NCBI RefSeq assembly: GCF_944390595.1
Contig: NZ_CALXRN010000108.1
Coordinates: forward strand, 1 to 39,470
DNA: 39,470 bases
Direction of reading: 5' to 3'
Origin: an uncultured Brachyspira sp.
Lineage (GTDB): Bacteria > Spirochaetota > Brachyspiria > Brachyspirales > Brachyspiraceae
The notes under the pieces: model-generated
What the model saw: only the letters and a program-made list of their open reading frames with translations
Databases searched by the model: none
Told to the model about the DNA's origin: nothing
Shown: positions 17,887 through 26,238 of the stretch, piece by piece
Layout of the letters: each line of letters begins with the position of its first letter
Numbering within the stretch: the stretch's first letter is position 1
Position numbers and translations under genes: made by a program

Positions 17887-20301
17887 ATGGATGATTATAT
17901 AAAAAGCCTGCTCAAAGATTTCTTTGAAGAAGCATTCGAGATGCTTGACAGACTTGAGCAAAATATACTTATTTTAGATAATGAAAGAAACAATGATGAT
18001 GCAATACAGGAAATATTCAGAGCAGTTCATACTTTAAAAGGAAGTGCAGGTGCTGTAGAATTAGTTGAAACACAAAAATATGCTCATAGATTTGAAGATT
18101 TGCTTGATTTAATAAGAAACAATAAAATAGAAGTAGATGATGCCACTATAGATGTTCTTTTAAAAGGTATAGATATATTAAAAGATTTGATTAATACAGC
18201 AAGCGAAGAAAGTGAATATTCAGGGGATATAGAAGCAGAAATAAAAAAACTAGAAGACTTTAAAAATATGAAATTAGGGGCAGGGCCTGCTCCGTCTTCC
18301 GGAGGAGATACTCCTGCATCAGATTCAAATGCCGCTTCTTCAGCAGCTCCTGAAGCTGAAAAGAAAATAAATAAATATGAACTTCTTCCTAATGATAGTG
18401 ATTTGCTTGGTATAATCAGAGATAATGTAGAAGAAAATGTAAAAACTAAATTAGTACATGTAAGTTTTGACCCGGAAAGCCCTATGAGAACAGTTGGAGG
18501 GGTTCAAGTATTTGTAGCCCTTAAAGATGTAGGGGAAATAATGGGTAGTATTCCTCCGCTTGAAACTTTGGAAGGCGATGAGTTCTATGAGCATGTTACA
18601 TATATACTTGCCGCTGTTAAAGAAGATCAAACTATAATAGATGCCATTACTTTGCCTGATGTTACTAAAGAAATATCAATAGAAGAAATAATACTTGAAG
18701 AATATGAAAAATTCCTTCAGGATAAAAAACAAAAAGAAGATGCCCAAAAAGCAAAAGAGGCTGCTTCTCCTGCCAATGCTGCTAAGAAACCTGATGCGTC
18801 TAAAGGCGGAAAAGACCATAAAACAGAAAGACAAAGTTCATTTCTTAGAGTTGAAAGCGATAGAATTGATGCCATGATGAACCAGGTGGGTGAGCTTGTA
18901 ACAAATAAAAGTTCTTATGTTCAATATGATGATGATTTTACTTCATATAATAAAATAATAGGCAATGGTATAAATGAGGTAAAAAGATATTATAGAGACA
19001 GTATTGTTCAAATACTTAGAAAATTTGAAGAATACATGCAGAAAAAAGAAATTAAAGAAATTAGAAATATATATTTGGATGGTTTTAATGATAAACTTTC
19101 AGAATTAGTAAAAATGGAAGAAGAGTTTAAAACCACTTTAGATAAATTTAGAAATTCATATCAGCTTCTTACAAGAGTAACTAATGAGCTTCAGGAAACT
19201 GTAATGAAAATAAGGATGCTTCCTATAGCACAAACATTCAACAGATTTCCTCGTTTAATTAGAGATTTATCAAGAGATTTAGGAAAAGAAGTTAAATTAG
19301 AAATGTACGGAGAGGAAACAGAGTTAGATAAATCTGTTATCGAAGTATTAGTAGACCCATTAGTTCATATTATAAGAAATGCTATGGATCATGGTATAGA
19401 ATTACCTGAAGATAGAGAAAAAGCAGGAAAGCCTAGAATGGGTACAGTTGTTTTAAGTGCTTCGCATGAAGGTAACTTAATCATAATTAAAATATCTGAT
19501 GACGGTAAAGGAATGATACCTCAGAAAATATTTGAAAGTGCTGTTAAAAAAGGGCTTGTATCTGCAGATGCTAAATTATCAGAAAAACAAATGCTTGAAT
19601 ATATATTTGCTCCTGGTTTTTCTACCGCAGCTAAAATTACCAATGTATCAGGAAGGGGCGTTGGTATGGACGTTGTTAAGAAAAGTTTGGAAAAAATTAA
19701 TGGTACAGTTGGTATAGAAACAGAGTGGGGTAAGGGTTCTACATTCTTCCTTAGAATACCTCTTACAGTTGCTATTATTCAGGCTCTTATCGTTGATGCG
19801 GAAAAAGAATATTATGCAGTTCCTATTAATAGTATATTGGAAACTGTAAAAATAGATGTTAAAGATATTCAGGAATTAGAAGGTATAGAGGTAATAAAAG
19901 TAAGAGATGATGTTATTAATGTATTAAGTATTAAAGAATTATTCAGACTTCCTTCAAGATACGATAATATAAAATCATATTATGCCGTTATACTTTCTTC
20001 TGAGGGTAAGAAAGTTGCTTTACTTGTTAATAACTTAATAGGTGAGCAGGATATAGTTATTAAAACATTAAAAGATAGTATCACAAAAAGCGAAGGTTTA
20101 GCAGGTGCTACAGTTTTGGGTGATGGTACTGTAAGCTTTATTTTGGATATTCAAACAATAGTAAGTCTTGGTACTAAGAGAATAATAGAAAGAGGAAAAG
20201 TGTCTAATTCTTCATCATCTAAAAATGATTTGAGAAGCTTTATAGAAAAATTAAAGAATAATGAAATACCTGAAGCTAATGCTGCAAAAAATAATGAATA
20301 A
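17887..20301 (+). CDS. cheA: Chemotaxis histidine kinase CheA
   Basis: An 804-residue cytoplasmic kinase that phosphorylates CheY in response to chemoreceptors. Domains in order: an HPt domain with the phospho-accepting His48 (RAVHTLKGSAGA), an Ala/Ser/Pro-rich linker (about 131-158), a P2-like CheY-docking domain (about 159-260), a second linker, a P3 dimerisation domain from about 318 (LRVESDRIDAMMNQVGELV), the ATPase (N box IIRNAMDHGIELPEDREKAG near 495-515, DDGKGM near 538, GRGVGMDV near 595) and a CheW-like domain from about 625. The P3 region carries an insertion of roughly 70 charged residues between its two helices. GGGGC lies 6 nt before ATG. No cheW or cheY is adjacent in the window. 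Confidence 0.95.
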   Translation: MDDYIKSLLKDFFEEAFEMLDRLEQNILILDNERNNDDAIQEIFRAVHTLKGSAGAVELVETQKYAHRFEDLLDLIRNNKIEVDDATIDVLLKGIDILKDLINTASEESEYSGDIEAEIKKLEDFKNMKLGAGPAPSSGGDTPASDSNAASSAAPEAEKKINKYELLPNDSDLLGIIRDNVEENVKTKLVHVSFDPESPMRTVGGVQVFVALKDVGEIMGSIPPLETLEGDEFYEHVTYILAAVKEDQTIIDAITLPDVTKEISIEEIILEEYEKFLQDKKQKEDAQKAKEAASPANAAKKPDASKGGKDHKTERQSSFLRVESDRIDAMMNQVGELVTNKSSYVQYDDDFTSYNKIIGNGINEVKRYYRDSIVQILRKFEEYMQKKEIKEIRNIYLDGFNDKLSELVKMEEEFKTTLDKFRNSYQLLTRVTNELQETVMKIRMLPIAQTFNRFPRLIRDLSRDLGKEVKLEMYGEETELDKSVIEVLVDPLVHIIRNAMDHGIELPEDREKAGKPRMGTVVLSASHEGNLIIIKISDDGKGMIPQKIFESAVKKGLVSADAKLSEKQMLEYIFAPGFSTAAKITNVSGRGVGMDVVKKSLEKINGTVGIETEWGKGSTFFLRIPLTVAIIQALIVDAEKEYYAVPINSILETVKIDVKDIQELEGIEVIKVRDDVINVLSIKELFRLPSRYDNIKSYYAVILSSEGKKVALLVNNLIGEQDIVIKTLKDSITKSEGLAGATVLGDGTVSFILDIQTIVSLGTKRIIERGKVSNSSSSKNDLRSFIEKLKNNEIPEANAAKNNE

Positions 20302-20322
20302 AATTATATAGTTATAATAAAT

Positions 20323-20360
20323 AAAAGCAAGAAACTAAAATTAATAGTTACTTGCTTTTT
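20323..20360. terminator. Bidirectional terminator between cheA and the pth operon
   Basis: A 14-bp stem with one mismatch pairs 20323-20336 with 20346-20359 around a 9-nt loop. T residues follow on the plus strand, and the A run at 20323-20326 serves as a T run on the minus strand. It lies between two convergent units. Confidence 0.75.
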
Positions 20361-20367
20361 AAATGAT

Positions 20368-21267
20368 TTATTTTATTTCTTTATATAATACAACATCCAT
20401 TTCTCCGTCAATTAATTCTCCAAGTTTTGGAACTATTGATTTGAAATGCGGCGAATTATTATGAGATTCTATTGCTTTTTCATCTTTCCATTCTTCTATG
20501 AAAGTAAGGTATTTACCGTCTGTACTCTCATATAAACTATAAGATATACATCCTTCTTCTTTTCTACTTTTTTCTATAAGTTCTTTGGCAGTTTCTATAA
20601 ATTTTGATTTATTTTCTTGTTTAACAGGATTTTTAGCTATTATTTTAATCATTTTCTTATTCTCCTTTGATTTTTTTTCATCTTTTTTATTATTGATTCT
20701 TTTATTATATTTGTTTTGTGCTATTATAGGAGATTCAAATAAAGCTGTTTTTACTGCTTCAATTATATATATTGCAATATCATTATCCAATTGTTCTATT
20801 TCTGATTTATTGAAAGATGATAATACATAATCATTTACTTGTTTTCCGGCACTTGGTCTTCCTATACCAATTCTAATTCTTGTAAAGTCATCACTTTTTA
20901 AATGAGCAATAAGACTTTTAATTCCATTATGTCCGCCTGAGCTTCCGCCTTTTTTTATTTTAAAACTTCCAAATGGTATGTCCATATCATCATATATTAC
21001 TATTATATCTTCTACATTTATATTGAAAAATTTTGTTATATAAGATGCAGATTCTCCTGAAAGATTCATATATGTGAGAGGCTTGAGCAATATATATTCT
21101 ATATCATTCTTTTTAGCTCTTCCATACAAAGATTTCTTTTTATTATTGTCAAAATTAACGGAAAGATTTTGTGCTATTTTATCAAGCATAATAAATCCGA
21201 CATTATGCCTATTGTTTTTATATTCTTCGCCTGGATTGCCAAGACCAATAACTAATTTAGTAATCAT
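20368..21267 (-). CDS. pth: Peptidyl-tRNA hydrolase fused in frame to an antibiotic-biosynthesis-monooxygenase-like domain
   Basis: Residues 1-188 form a complete peptidyl-tRNA hydrolase, which releases tRNA from stalled peptidyl-tRNA. All catalytic-site residues are present: Asn11, His21, Asn68, Asp93, His113 and Asn114, plus the Gly-rich loop KKGGSSGGHNG. A lysine-rich linker (189-205) leads into residues 206-299, which match a single-domain ABM/YgiN-type protein (EEGCISYSLYES, EEWKDEKAIESHNNSPHF). That half begins with a methionine (ATG 20652) preceded by AAGGAG nine nt upstream, so the same DNA could also yield a free 94-residue ABM protein. The gene overlaps the upstream pth copy by ATGA (21267-21264). 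It is the last gene of the tRNA-Gln/prs unit. Confidence 0.85.
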   Translation of the reverse strand: MITKLVIGLGNPGEEYKNNRHNVGFIMLDKIAQNLSVNFDNNKKKSLYGRAKKNDIEYILLKPLTYMNLSGESASYITKFFNINVEDIIVIYDDMDIPFGSFKIKKGGSSGGHNGIKSLIAHLKSDDFTRIRIGIGRPSAGKQVNDYVLSSFNKSEIEQLDNDIAIYIIEAVKTALFESPIIAQNKYNKRINNKKDEKKSKENKKMIKIIAKNPVKQENKSKFIETAKELIEKSRKEEGCISYSLYESTDGKYLTFIEEWKDEKAIESHNNSPHFKSIVPKLGELIDGEMDVVLYKEIK

Positions 21268-21854
21268 GAATATTTCTTTTTAGCAGCCTGAGGAGATTCA
21301 AATAAAGCTATACATGCAGCATCAACAACATTATCTGATATATCTTTAATTTTTTTTCTTTCATCTTTAGTAAATGGAGACAGTAGGAAATCTGCTTTTT
21401 CTTCATTTTCAGGGCATGCACCTATTCCAACACCAATTTTTGTAAAGTTGCCGTTTTTTAATGAATCTTCTATACTTTTTACACCATTATGATCTATTTC
21501 GTAATTTTCAGTATCTTCATCATTTTCATCACTCTTGGCAGGTATTATTTTAAATTCTCCTATAGGTATGTTAATATCATCATATATAACAATGATATTT
21601 TCTACAGTAATTTTCATAAAACTAGCCATATAAAGAGCAGCTTCGCCTGAAAGATTCATAAAAGTTAGCGGTTTTAATAACAAATACTCCATTTTACCAT
21701 GCTTTGCTCTTCCAAAAACCGTTTTCTTTTTTTTGATATCCAATTCAACATTAAGCTTTTTGGCTACTCTATCTAATATCATATAGCCAACATTGTGTCT
21801 ATGATTTTTATATTGTTCACCTGGGTTCCCAAGTCCCATTACTAACTTCATCAT
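21264..21854 (-). CDS. Divergent peptidyl-tRNA hydrolase paralogue
   Basis: A 196-residue Pth-family protein lying directly before the fused pth. It keeps Asn10, His20, Asn67, Asp92, His122 and Asn123. However, the usual glycine-rich loop before His-Asn-Gly is replaced by an acidic stretch (residues 107-121, AKSDENDEDTENYEI), and the conserved DDxD is DDIN. The RIGIGRP block is replaced by GVGIGACPENEEK, losing the arginine that normally helps contact tRNA phosphate. It may act on a different substrate or be a weaker hydrolase. A 28-nt gap follows rplY. No strong ribosome site precedes the ATGATG start, and the next gene overlaps it by 4 nt. Confidence 0.85.
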   Translation of the reverse strand: MMKLVMGLGNPGEQYKNHRHNVGYMILDRVAKKLNVELDIKKKKTVFGRAKHGKMEYLLLKPLTFMNLSGEAALYMASFMKITVENIIVIYDDINIPIGEFKIIPAKSDENDEDTENYEIDHNGVKSIEDSLKNGNFTKIGVGIGACPENEEKADFLLSPFTKDERKKIKDISDNVVDAACIALFESPQAAKKKYS

Positions 21855-21882
21855 ATATAGTATTAATCCTAATAACTACAGA

Positions 21883-22467
21883 TTATTCTGCTCCTTTATT
21901 AGCATCATCATCTTGAGTAGTAACAACTGTAACTATAGCTTTAGAAGCATCGCCTACAGGATCAACACCTTCCGGGAATTTAATGTCGCTAATATGCAAG
22001 CTGTCTCCAACTTTTAATTCACTAACATCAACAATTAATTCTCTAGGTATAGAACCAGGGAAAGCTTTTACTGATAGACCATATTCAACTTGTTCAAGAG
22101 TACCTCCTCCTAAGCGTACGCCTTCAGGAGTACCTTCAATGTGAATAGGAACATAAGTTTTGATTTTTTTATTTCTGTCTATTTCATAGAAATCTATATG
22201 TCTAATACTTCTTTTTATACCATCTATTTGATAATCTTTTACTAAAACTTCTCTAGCTTTATTATTTTGTATATCTAAAGTAATGATATCGTGCTGACCT
22301 GCTAATGAAAAAACTTTTGTAAACTCTTTTAATTCTACAGCAATAGAGTACTGATTTTCTCTTCCATAAAGAGTTGCTAAAGCATAACCTTCATTTCTTA
22401 ATTTGCGTCCAACACTTTTAAATTTTGTATCTCTTTGTAAAGCTTTAATAGTATAATTCTCACTCAT
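21883..22467 (-). CDS. rplY: 50S ribosomal protein L25 / general stress protein Ctc
   Basis: Binds 5S rRNA in the large ribosomal subunit. At 194 residues it is the long, two-domain (Ctc) form. The N-terminal L25 domain runs from residue 5 to about 95, with RKLRNEGYALATLYGREN near 22-39 and the RNA-contact region IRHIDFYEID near 88-97. The C-terminal TL5-type domain contains VPIHIEGTPEGVRLGGGTLEQ and ends in an acidic tail. AAGGAA lies 7 nt before ATG 22467. It lies between prs and pth, the widely conserved prs-ctc-pth order. Confidence 0.94.
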   Translation of the reverse strand: MSENYTIKALQRDTKFKSVGRKLRNEGYALATLYGRENQYSIAVELKEFTKVFSLAGQHDIITLDIQNNKAREVLVKDYQIDGIKRSIRHIDFYEIDRNKKIKTYVPIHIEGTPEGVRLGGGTLEQVEYGLSVKAFPGSIPRELIVDVSELKVGDSLHISDIKFPEGVDPVGDASKAIVTVVTTQDDDANKGAE

Positions 22468-22484
22468 ATTTATTTCCTTTTATT

Positions 22485-23438
22485 TTACTTATCAAATAGC
22501 ACACTTATTGAAAGTTCCATGTGTATATGTCTAATGGCATTAGCAATAACAGGAGCTACAGAAAGAACTTCTATTTTGCTGCCTAATCTGTCTTTCATAA
22601 CTTTTAAACTATCTGTTATATAGAGCTTTTCTATTTCGCTGGCATTTATTCTCTCATAAACATCGCCTGAACATACAGCATGAGTAATAAAAACATATAT
22701 TTTTCTCATTCCGGCATTTTTTAATGCCTGAATACTTTTTATAAGAGTACCGCCTGTATCTATTATATCATCTATAATAATGGCATCTTTACCATTAACA
22801 TCGCCTATTATATTCATTACTTCGCATTCATTAGCTCTGTCTCTTCTCTTATCTATAATAGCGATATCTAAATTTAACTGTTTAGCTATTGCTCTTGCTC
22901 TTCCTACACCGCCTATATCAGGTGATACTATTATAGAATTAGACATATCTAAATCTTTTTTTATTTTATCCAAAAATACATTTTTAGAGAGCATGTGATC
23001 AACAGGTATATCAAAAAAACCTTGAATTTGAGCAGCATGCAAATCAAGAGCTAAAACTCTATGAGCACCAGATTCTGATAATAAATTAGCAACTAACTTA
23101 GCTGTTATAGGAACTCTAGGTTCATTTTTTCTATCTTGTCTTGAATATCCGTAATATGGTATAACTGCTGTAATACGCTTAGCACTTGCTCTTTTTAAAG
23201 CATCTATGATACAGTATAATTCCATCCAGCTTTCACTGCTTGAAGGTCTGCCTGTAGGCTGTATTACATAAGTATCTTTGTTTCTAACAGTTTCTTCAAT
23301 TTGAACAAAGGTCTCTCCATCTGCAAATTTGCGTATTTCCATATTACCTAACTTAAGACCTAAGTTATTAACAACATCTTCAGACAATTGAGGATTTGCT
23401 GTTCCGCTTAATATTAATATTTCGTCTGCTATGCCCAT
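22485..23438 (-). CDS. prs: Ribose-phosphate pyrophosphokinase
   Basis: Makes phosphoribosyl pyrophosphate from ribose-5-phosphate and ATP for nucleotide, His and Trp synthesis. The 317-residue protein shows the family landmarks: LSGTANPQLSEDV at the N-terminus, RKFADGETFVQI, IPYYGYSRQDRK, the histidine-containing ALDLHAAQIQGFF, VSPDIGGVGRARAIA and the PRPP loop DAIIIDDIIDTGGTL. ATG 23438 lies only 21 nt from the 3' end of the tRNA gene, and I see no Shine-Dalgarno in that gap. Processing of the tRNA would leave a very short leader. Confidence 0.96.
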   Translation of the reverse strand: MGIADEILILSGTANPQLSEDVVNNLGLKLGNMEIRKFADGETFVQIEETVRNKDTYVIQPTGRPSSSESWMELYCIIDALKRASAKRITAVIPYYGYSRQDRKNEPRVPITAKLVANLLSESGAHRVLALDLHAAQIQGFFDIPVDHMLSKNVFLDKIKKDLDMSNSIIVSPDIGGVGRARAIAKQLNLDIAIIDKRRDRANECEVMNIIGDVNGKDAIIIDDIIDTGGTLIKSIQALKNAGMRKIYVFITHAVCSGDVYERINASEIEKLYITDSLKVMKDRLGSKIEVLSVAPVIANAIRHIHMELSISVLFDK

Positions 23439-23459
23439 TTAATTAACCATTTAGAAAAG

Positions 23460-23531
23460 TTGGGGTGGAAGGATTCGAACCCTCGAATAATTGGACCAAA
23501 ACCAATTGTCTTACCGCTTGACGACACCCCA
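23460..23531 (-). tRNA. tRNA-Gln (anticodon TTG)
   Basis: The 72-nt minus-strand sequence folds as a complete cloverleaf. Acceptor TGGGGTG pairs with CACCCCA, the D arm is GTC/GAC, the anticodon stem ATTGG pairs with CCAAT around loop TTTTGGT, and the T arm has the loop TTCGAAT. The anticodon TTG reads CAA and CAG. CCA is not encoded. It sits at the front of the prs-rplY-pth unit, just downstream of a consensus promoter. Confidence 0.93.
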
Positions 23532-23571
23532 GTAGTCATAAAATTTATTTATTTAAATCTATGAGTTCCGT

Positions 23572-23599
23572 ATTATACTATATCAATAAAATATGTCAA
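23572..23599 (-). promoter_or_regulatory. Consensus promoter of the tRNA-Gln/prs/rplY/pth unit
   Basis: On the minus strand TTGACA (23599-23594) is followed after 16 nt by TATAAT (23577-23572), both perfect. Transcription would begin near 23565, about 34 nt before the tRNA. Confidence 0.8.
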
Positions 23600-23691
23600 G
23601 TATTATAATTATATTTTAGCTAATTTTTTAAAAAAAATATTGATAAAAAATCAAAATAGTTTATTATAGATATTATAAGGTAAGGCAAATT

Positions 23692-25149
23692 ATGACAATA
23701 GATATTAATAACTATATCCCTATAGATTTGAATATAGTTAAAACTAATTTAAATATTATTAAAATGCATACTAATGGAGTATTATGTACTAATAATGATA
23801 ATGTGAGTTTATTAATTCCTAATCATAAATTAGATATTTTATTTGATAGAAATTGTATTAATAAAGATATATTTACTAACTTTTATATAGAAAAACCTTC
23901 AAAAGAAGTTATAGATATTTTTTTAAATAGATTAAAAAAAGAAGAGAGAGATTATCATAATTTAAAAGATATTAATCAGTTTTTTAAAGTTTATAGAGAC
24001 TGCATGCCTGATTCTGAAGAAACTAAAAAATTTGAATACGATATATTAGAAGTTATACTTAAAGAAACACCTAAAGAAAGATTTATTTCTCTTAATAATT
24101 ATATTGATATACTGGATCAGTATCTAAATGAAGGATTTGATGAAAATTCAATACAATATATACTTGATATAATTAGTGAATTAGCCTTTATAGAAAGAAT
24201 AAATTTAATTCATCTATTAAATGCTATGAAAGATACTATTAATCAGCCTGATTTTGATAATGTAGAATATTATGATACTCAGTATATATCAAATAATTTA
24301 ATACTTGTTGTTAGTAAATTAATAAATAAAATATACCCTGATATAGATTTGTTTTATAAAATTGATAATTTCAAGTGCAGAAATGTAATAGGTCATGGAA
24401 ATAGGGTTTTTATAACTTTTATAGAATTTTTATTATACTATAATGATGAAGTATCAAAGCAGCTTTCTCTTAAATCCATTATCAATTTTAACACTAAATA
24501 TTATAATTATTATAAAAGAGTATTTGAAAATTATAATATAGATAAAAAAGTAATAACTTTCGATGATATTTTTAAAAATGGGTTTAAAAAATTATCTATA
24601 GAAAGAATAGCCAATTTTGCTGCCGGGGCGTTTTGGCATGATGTTGTAAAAGTAAAAGAACTTGATTATTTGAATGTTAAAAAAAGCAAAGATTATAGTA
24701 AGAGTTCTACTTCTCATGCAATTAAAGGATATCAATTTTTAAGGTATTTTAGAAATTATAATAATGATATTTCTTTAATAGTTGGAATGCATCATGAATA
24801 TTACGGATATGGATACAGTATTTTATCAAATATAATATCTACATATTTAAAAGAAAATAAAACATTATCTCCCGCTTGGCTGGTATCTTATTATTCTGAA
24901 GATATTTATTCATTAGATAGTTTATCATTTTTTCCTGCTAAGGTATTAGAAATAGTTGATTTATTTGATACAATAGTTATTCCTCAAAAAAATTATAGCA
25001 GAAAAGGTTTAAGCGTAAAAGAAGCTATAGATTTAATGTATGTAAATTATATAGAAAATGAAGTTCAAATTGATCCTATATTATTTGATTTGTTTATTCA
25101 ATTTTTAATAGATGTAAAAAAAGAAAATATAAAAAATCCATTTAATTAA
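23692..25149 (+). CDS. Divergent HD-GYP-type (HD domain) phosphohydrolase-like protein
   Basis: A 485-residue cytoplasmic protein. The C-terminal half carries the spaced metal-binding residues of the HD-GYP branch: His235 (GHGNRV), His316-Asp317 (FWHDVVK), His342 (SHAIKG), His367-His368 (GMHHEYYGYGY) and an aspartate in EIVDLFDTI. The motif normally HDxGK is HDVVK, and the GYP triplet is replaced by GYGY, so it is an atypical member. HD-GYP proteins hydrolyse cyclic di-GMP, but activity here is inferred. The N-terminal 200 residues are helical and unrecognised. TAAGG at 23681-23685 lies 6 nt before ATG. It is divergent from the tRNA-Gln unit, and the 3' end overlaps the mtnA stop by 4 nt. Confidence 0.7.
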   Translation: MTIDINNYIPIDLNIVKTNLNIIKMHTNGVLCTNNDNVSLLIPNHKLDILFDRNCINKDIFTNFYIEKPSKEVIDIFLNRLKKEERDYHNLKDINQFFKVYRDCMPDSEETKKFEYDILEVILKETPKERFISLNNYIDILDQYLNEGFDENSIQYILDIISELAFIERINLIHLLNAMKDTINQPDFDNVEYYDTQYISNNLILVVSKLINKIYPDIDLFYKIDNFKCRNVIGHGNRVFITFIEFLLYYNDEVSKQLSLKSIINFNTKYYNYYKRVFENYNIDKKVITFDDIFKNGFKKLSIERIANFAAGAFWHDVVKVKELDYLNVKKSKDYSKSSTSHAIKGYQFLRYFRNYNNDISLIVGMHHEYYGYGYSILSNIISTYLKENKTLSPAWLVSYYSEDIYSLDSLSFFPAKVLEIVDLFDTIVIPQKNYSRKGLSVKEAIDLMYVNYIENEVQIDPILFDLFIQFLIDVKKENIKNPFN

Positions 25150-26207
25150 TATTCGCCTTCATCATTTCCAATATAATATTTAAACACATCATAAGGTGAA
25201 TAAATACCTAAATCTGTAACAACAGCACTTACTAAATGAGGAGGAGTATAATCAAATGCAGGATAAAATCCTTTTACACCTTCTTTAGAAGTTTTCACTC
25301 CCATAGCTTCAGTTACAAGTTTTTCATCTCTGAATTCAAAATGCACATCATTAAATCCATTATAGCCTTTATCAGGAGCACCAGTTACAAAATAAGGTAT
25401 TCCCAAATATTTTGCTACTATTGCTATCTGAAAAGTGCCTATTTTATTAACTACAGCCCCATTCAAGCATATTAAATCGGCAGCAGAAGTAAATACATCT
25501 ATTTTTTTCTCCTGCATGGTATATGCTACCATATTATCAGTTATAACAGTTACATCGGCTCCTTGATCATAGGCAACTGTTGCTGTAAGTCTTGCACCTT
25601 GAAAATATGGTCTTGTTTCTGCACATACAACTTTTATATCTTTATTCTTCTTTTGAAATTCCTGTATCATAAATCCGACTATAGATTCTCCGAAACATTG
25701 AGTGAGTATAGTGCCTTTATCAGGAAACATTGATACTAAATTTTCAGCTATTTTTTTTATTTTTGAATATCTTTTTGTAGATAGTTCTATACCTCTGTTA
25801 AACATAGCTTCTATAGGGTCTTTTCCAGTATTTATAGCTTCTGTTCCAGCCTCTAAACATGATTTAGTTATAGACATCATTCTAGAACTTGTAGTAGGTC
25901 TTGAATTAGCTAAAGTATTGCAGGCATGTTTTAAAAATTCTATTCTGTCATTTCCTTCTAAATGCTTAGATTCATAGCCTGCAAGCGCCATTCCCATAGC
26001 AACAGCTAAATAAGGACCAGCACTTTGAGTTACCATATCTGCTATTGCTTTTGATACTTCTCTATGTGTTTTGCATTCTACAAAATTAACTTTATTAGGA
26101 TATACTCTTCTGTCTAATATCTTCACGCATCCTTCATCATACCAAGCAACGTTTTCAAATTGAAGCATAAAAGCTAATTCTTTATCTATTCTATTTATTG
26201 AAGACAT
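25146..26207 (-). CDS. mtnA: S-methyl-5-thioribose-1-phosphate isomerase (aIF-2B family)
   Basis: Converts methylthioribose-1-phosphate to methylthioribulose-1-phosphate. The 353-residue protein has the aIF-2B-like landmarks: LTQCFGES with the conserved cysteine, AETRPYFQGARLTA, VITDNMVAYTMQ, and AADLICLNGAVVNKIGTF containing the catalytic-type aspartate. The usual GADRIA.NGD reads AADLICLNGA, so related sugar-1,5-bisphosphate isomerases or eIF2B-like proteins cannot be excluded. The adjacent kinase mtnK favours the methylthioribose role. AGGAG lies 6 nt before ATG 26207. The gap from mtnK is 31 nt. Confidence 0.85.
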   Translation of the reverse strand: MSSINRIDKELAFMLQFENVAWYDEGCVKILDRRVYPNKVNFVECKTHREVSKAIADMVTQSAGPYLAVAMGMALAGYESKHLEGNDRIEFLKHACNTLANSRPTTSSRMMSITKSCLEAGTEAINTGKDPIEAMFNRGIELSTKRYSKIKKIAENLVSMFPDKGTILTQCFGESIVGFMIQEFQKKNKDIKVVCAETRPYFQGARLTATVAYDQGADVTVITDNMVAYTMQEKKIDVFTSAADLICLNGAVVNKIGTFQIAIVAKYLGIPYFVTGAPDKGYNGFNDVHFEFRDEKLVTEAMGVKTSKEGVKGFYPAFDYTPPHLVSAVVTDLGIYSPYDVFKYYIGNDEGEY

Positions 26208-26238
26208 AAAAAACTCCTAATAGTTAAAAAATAACATA

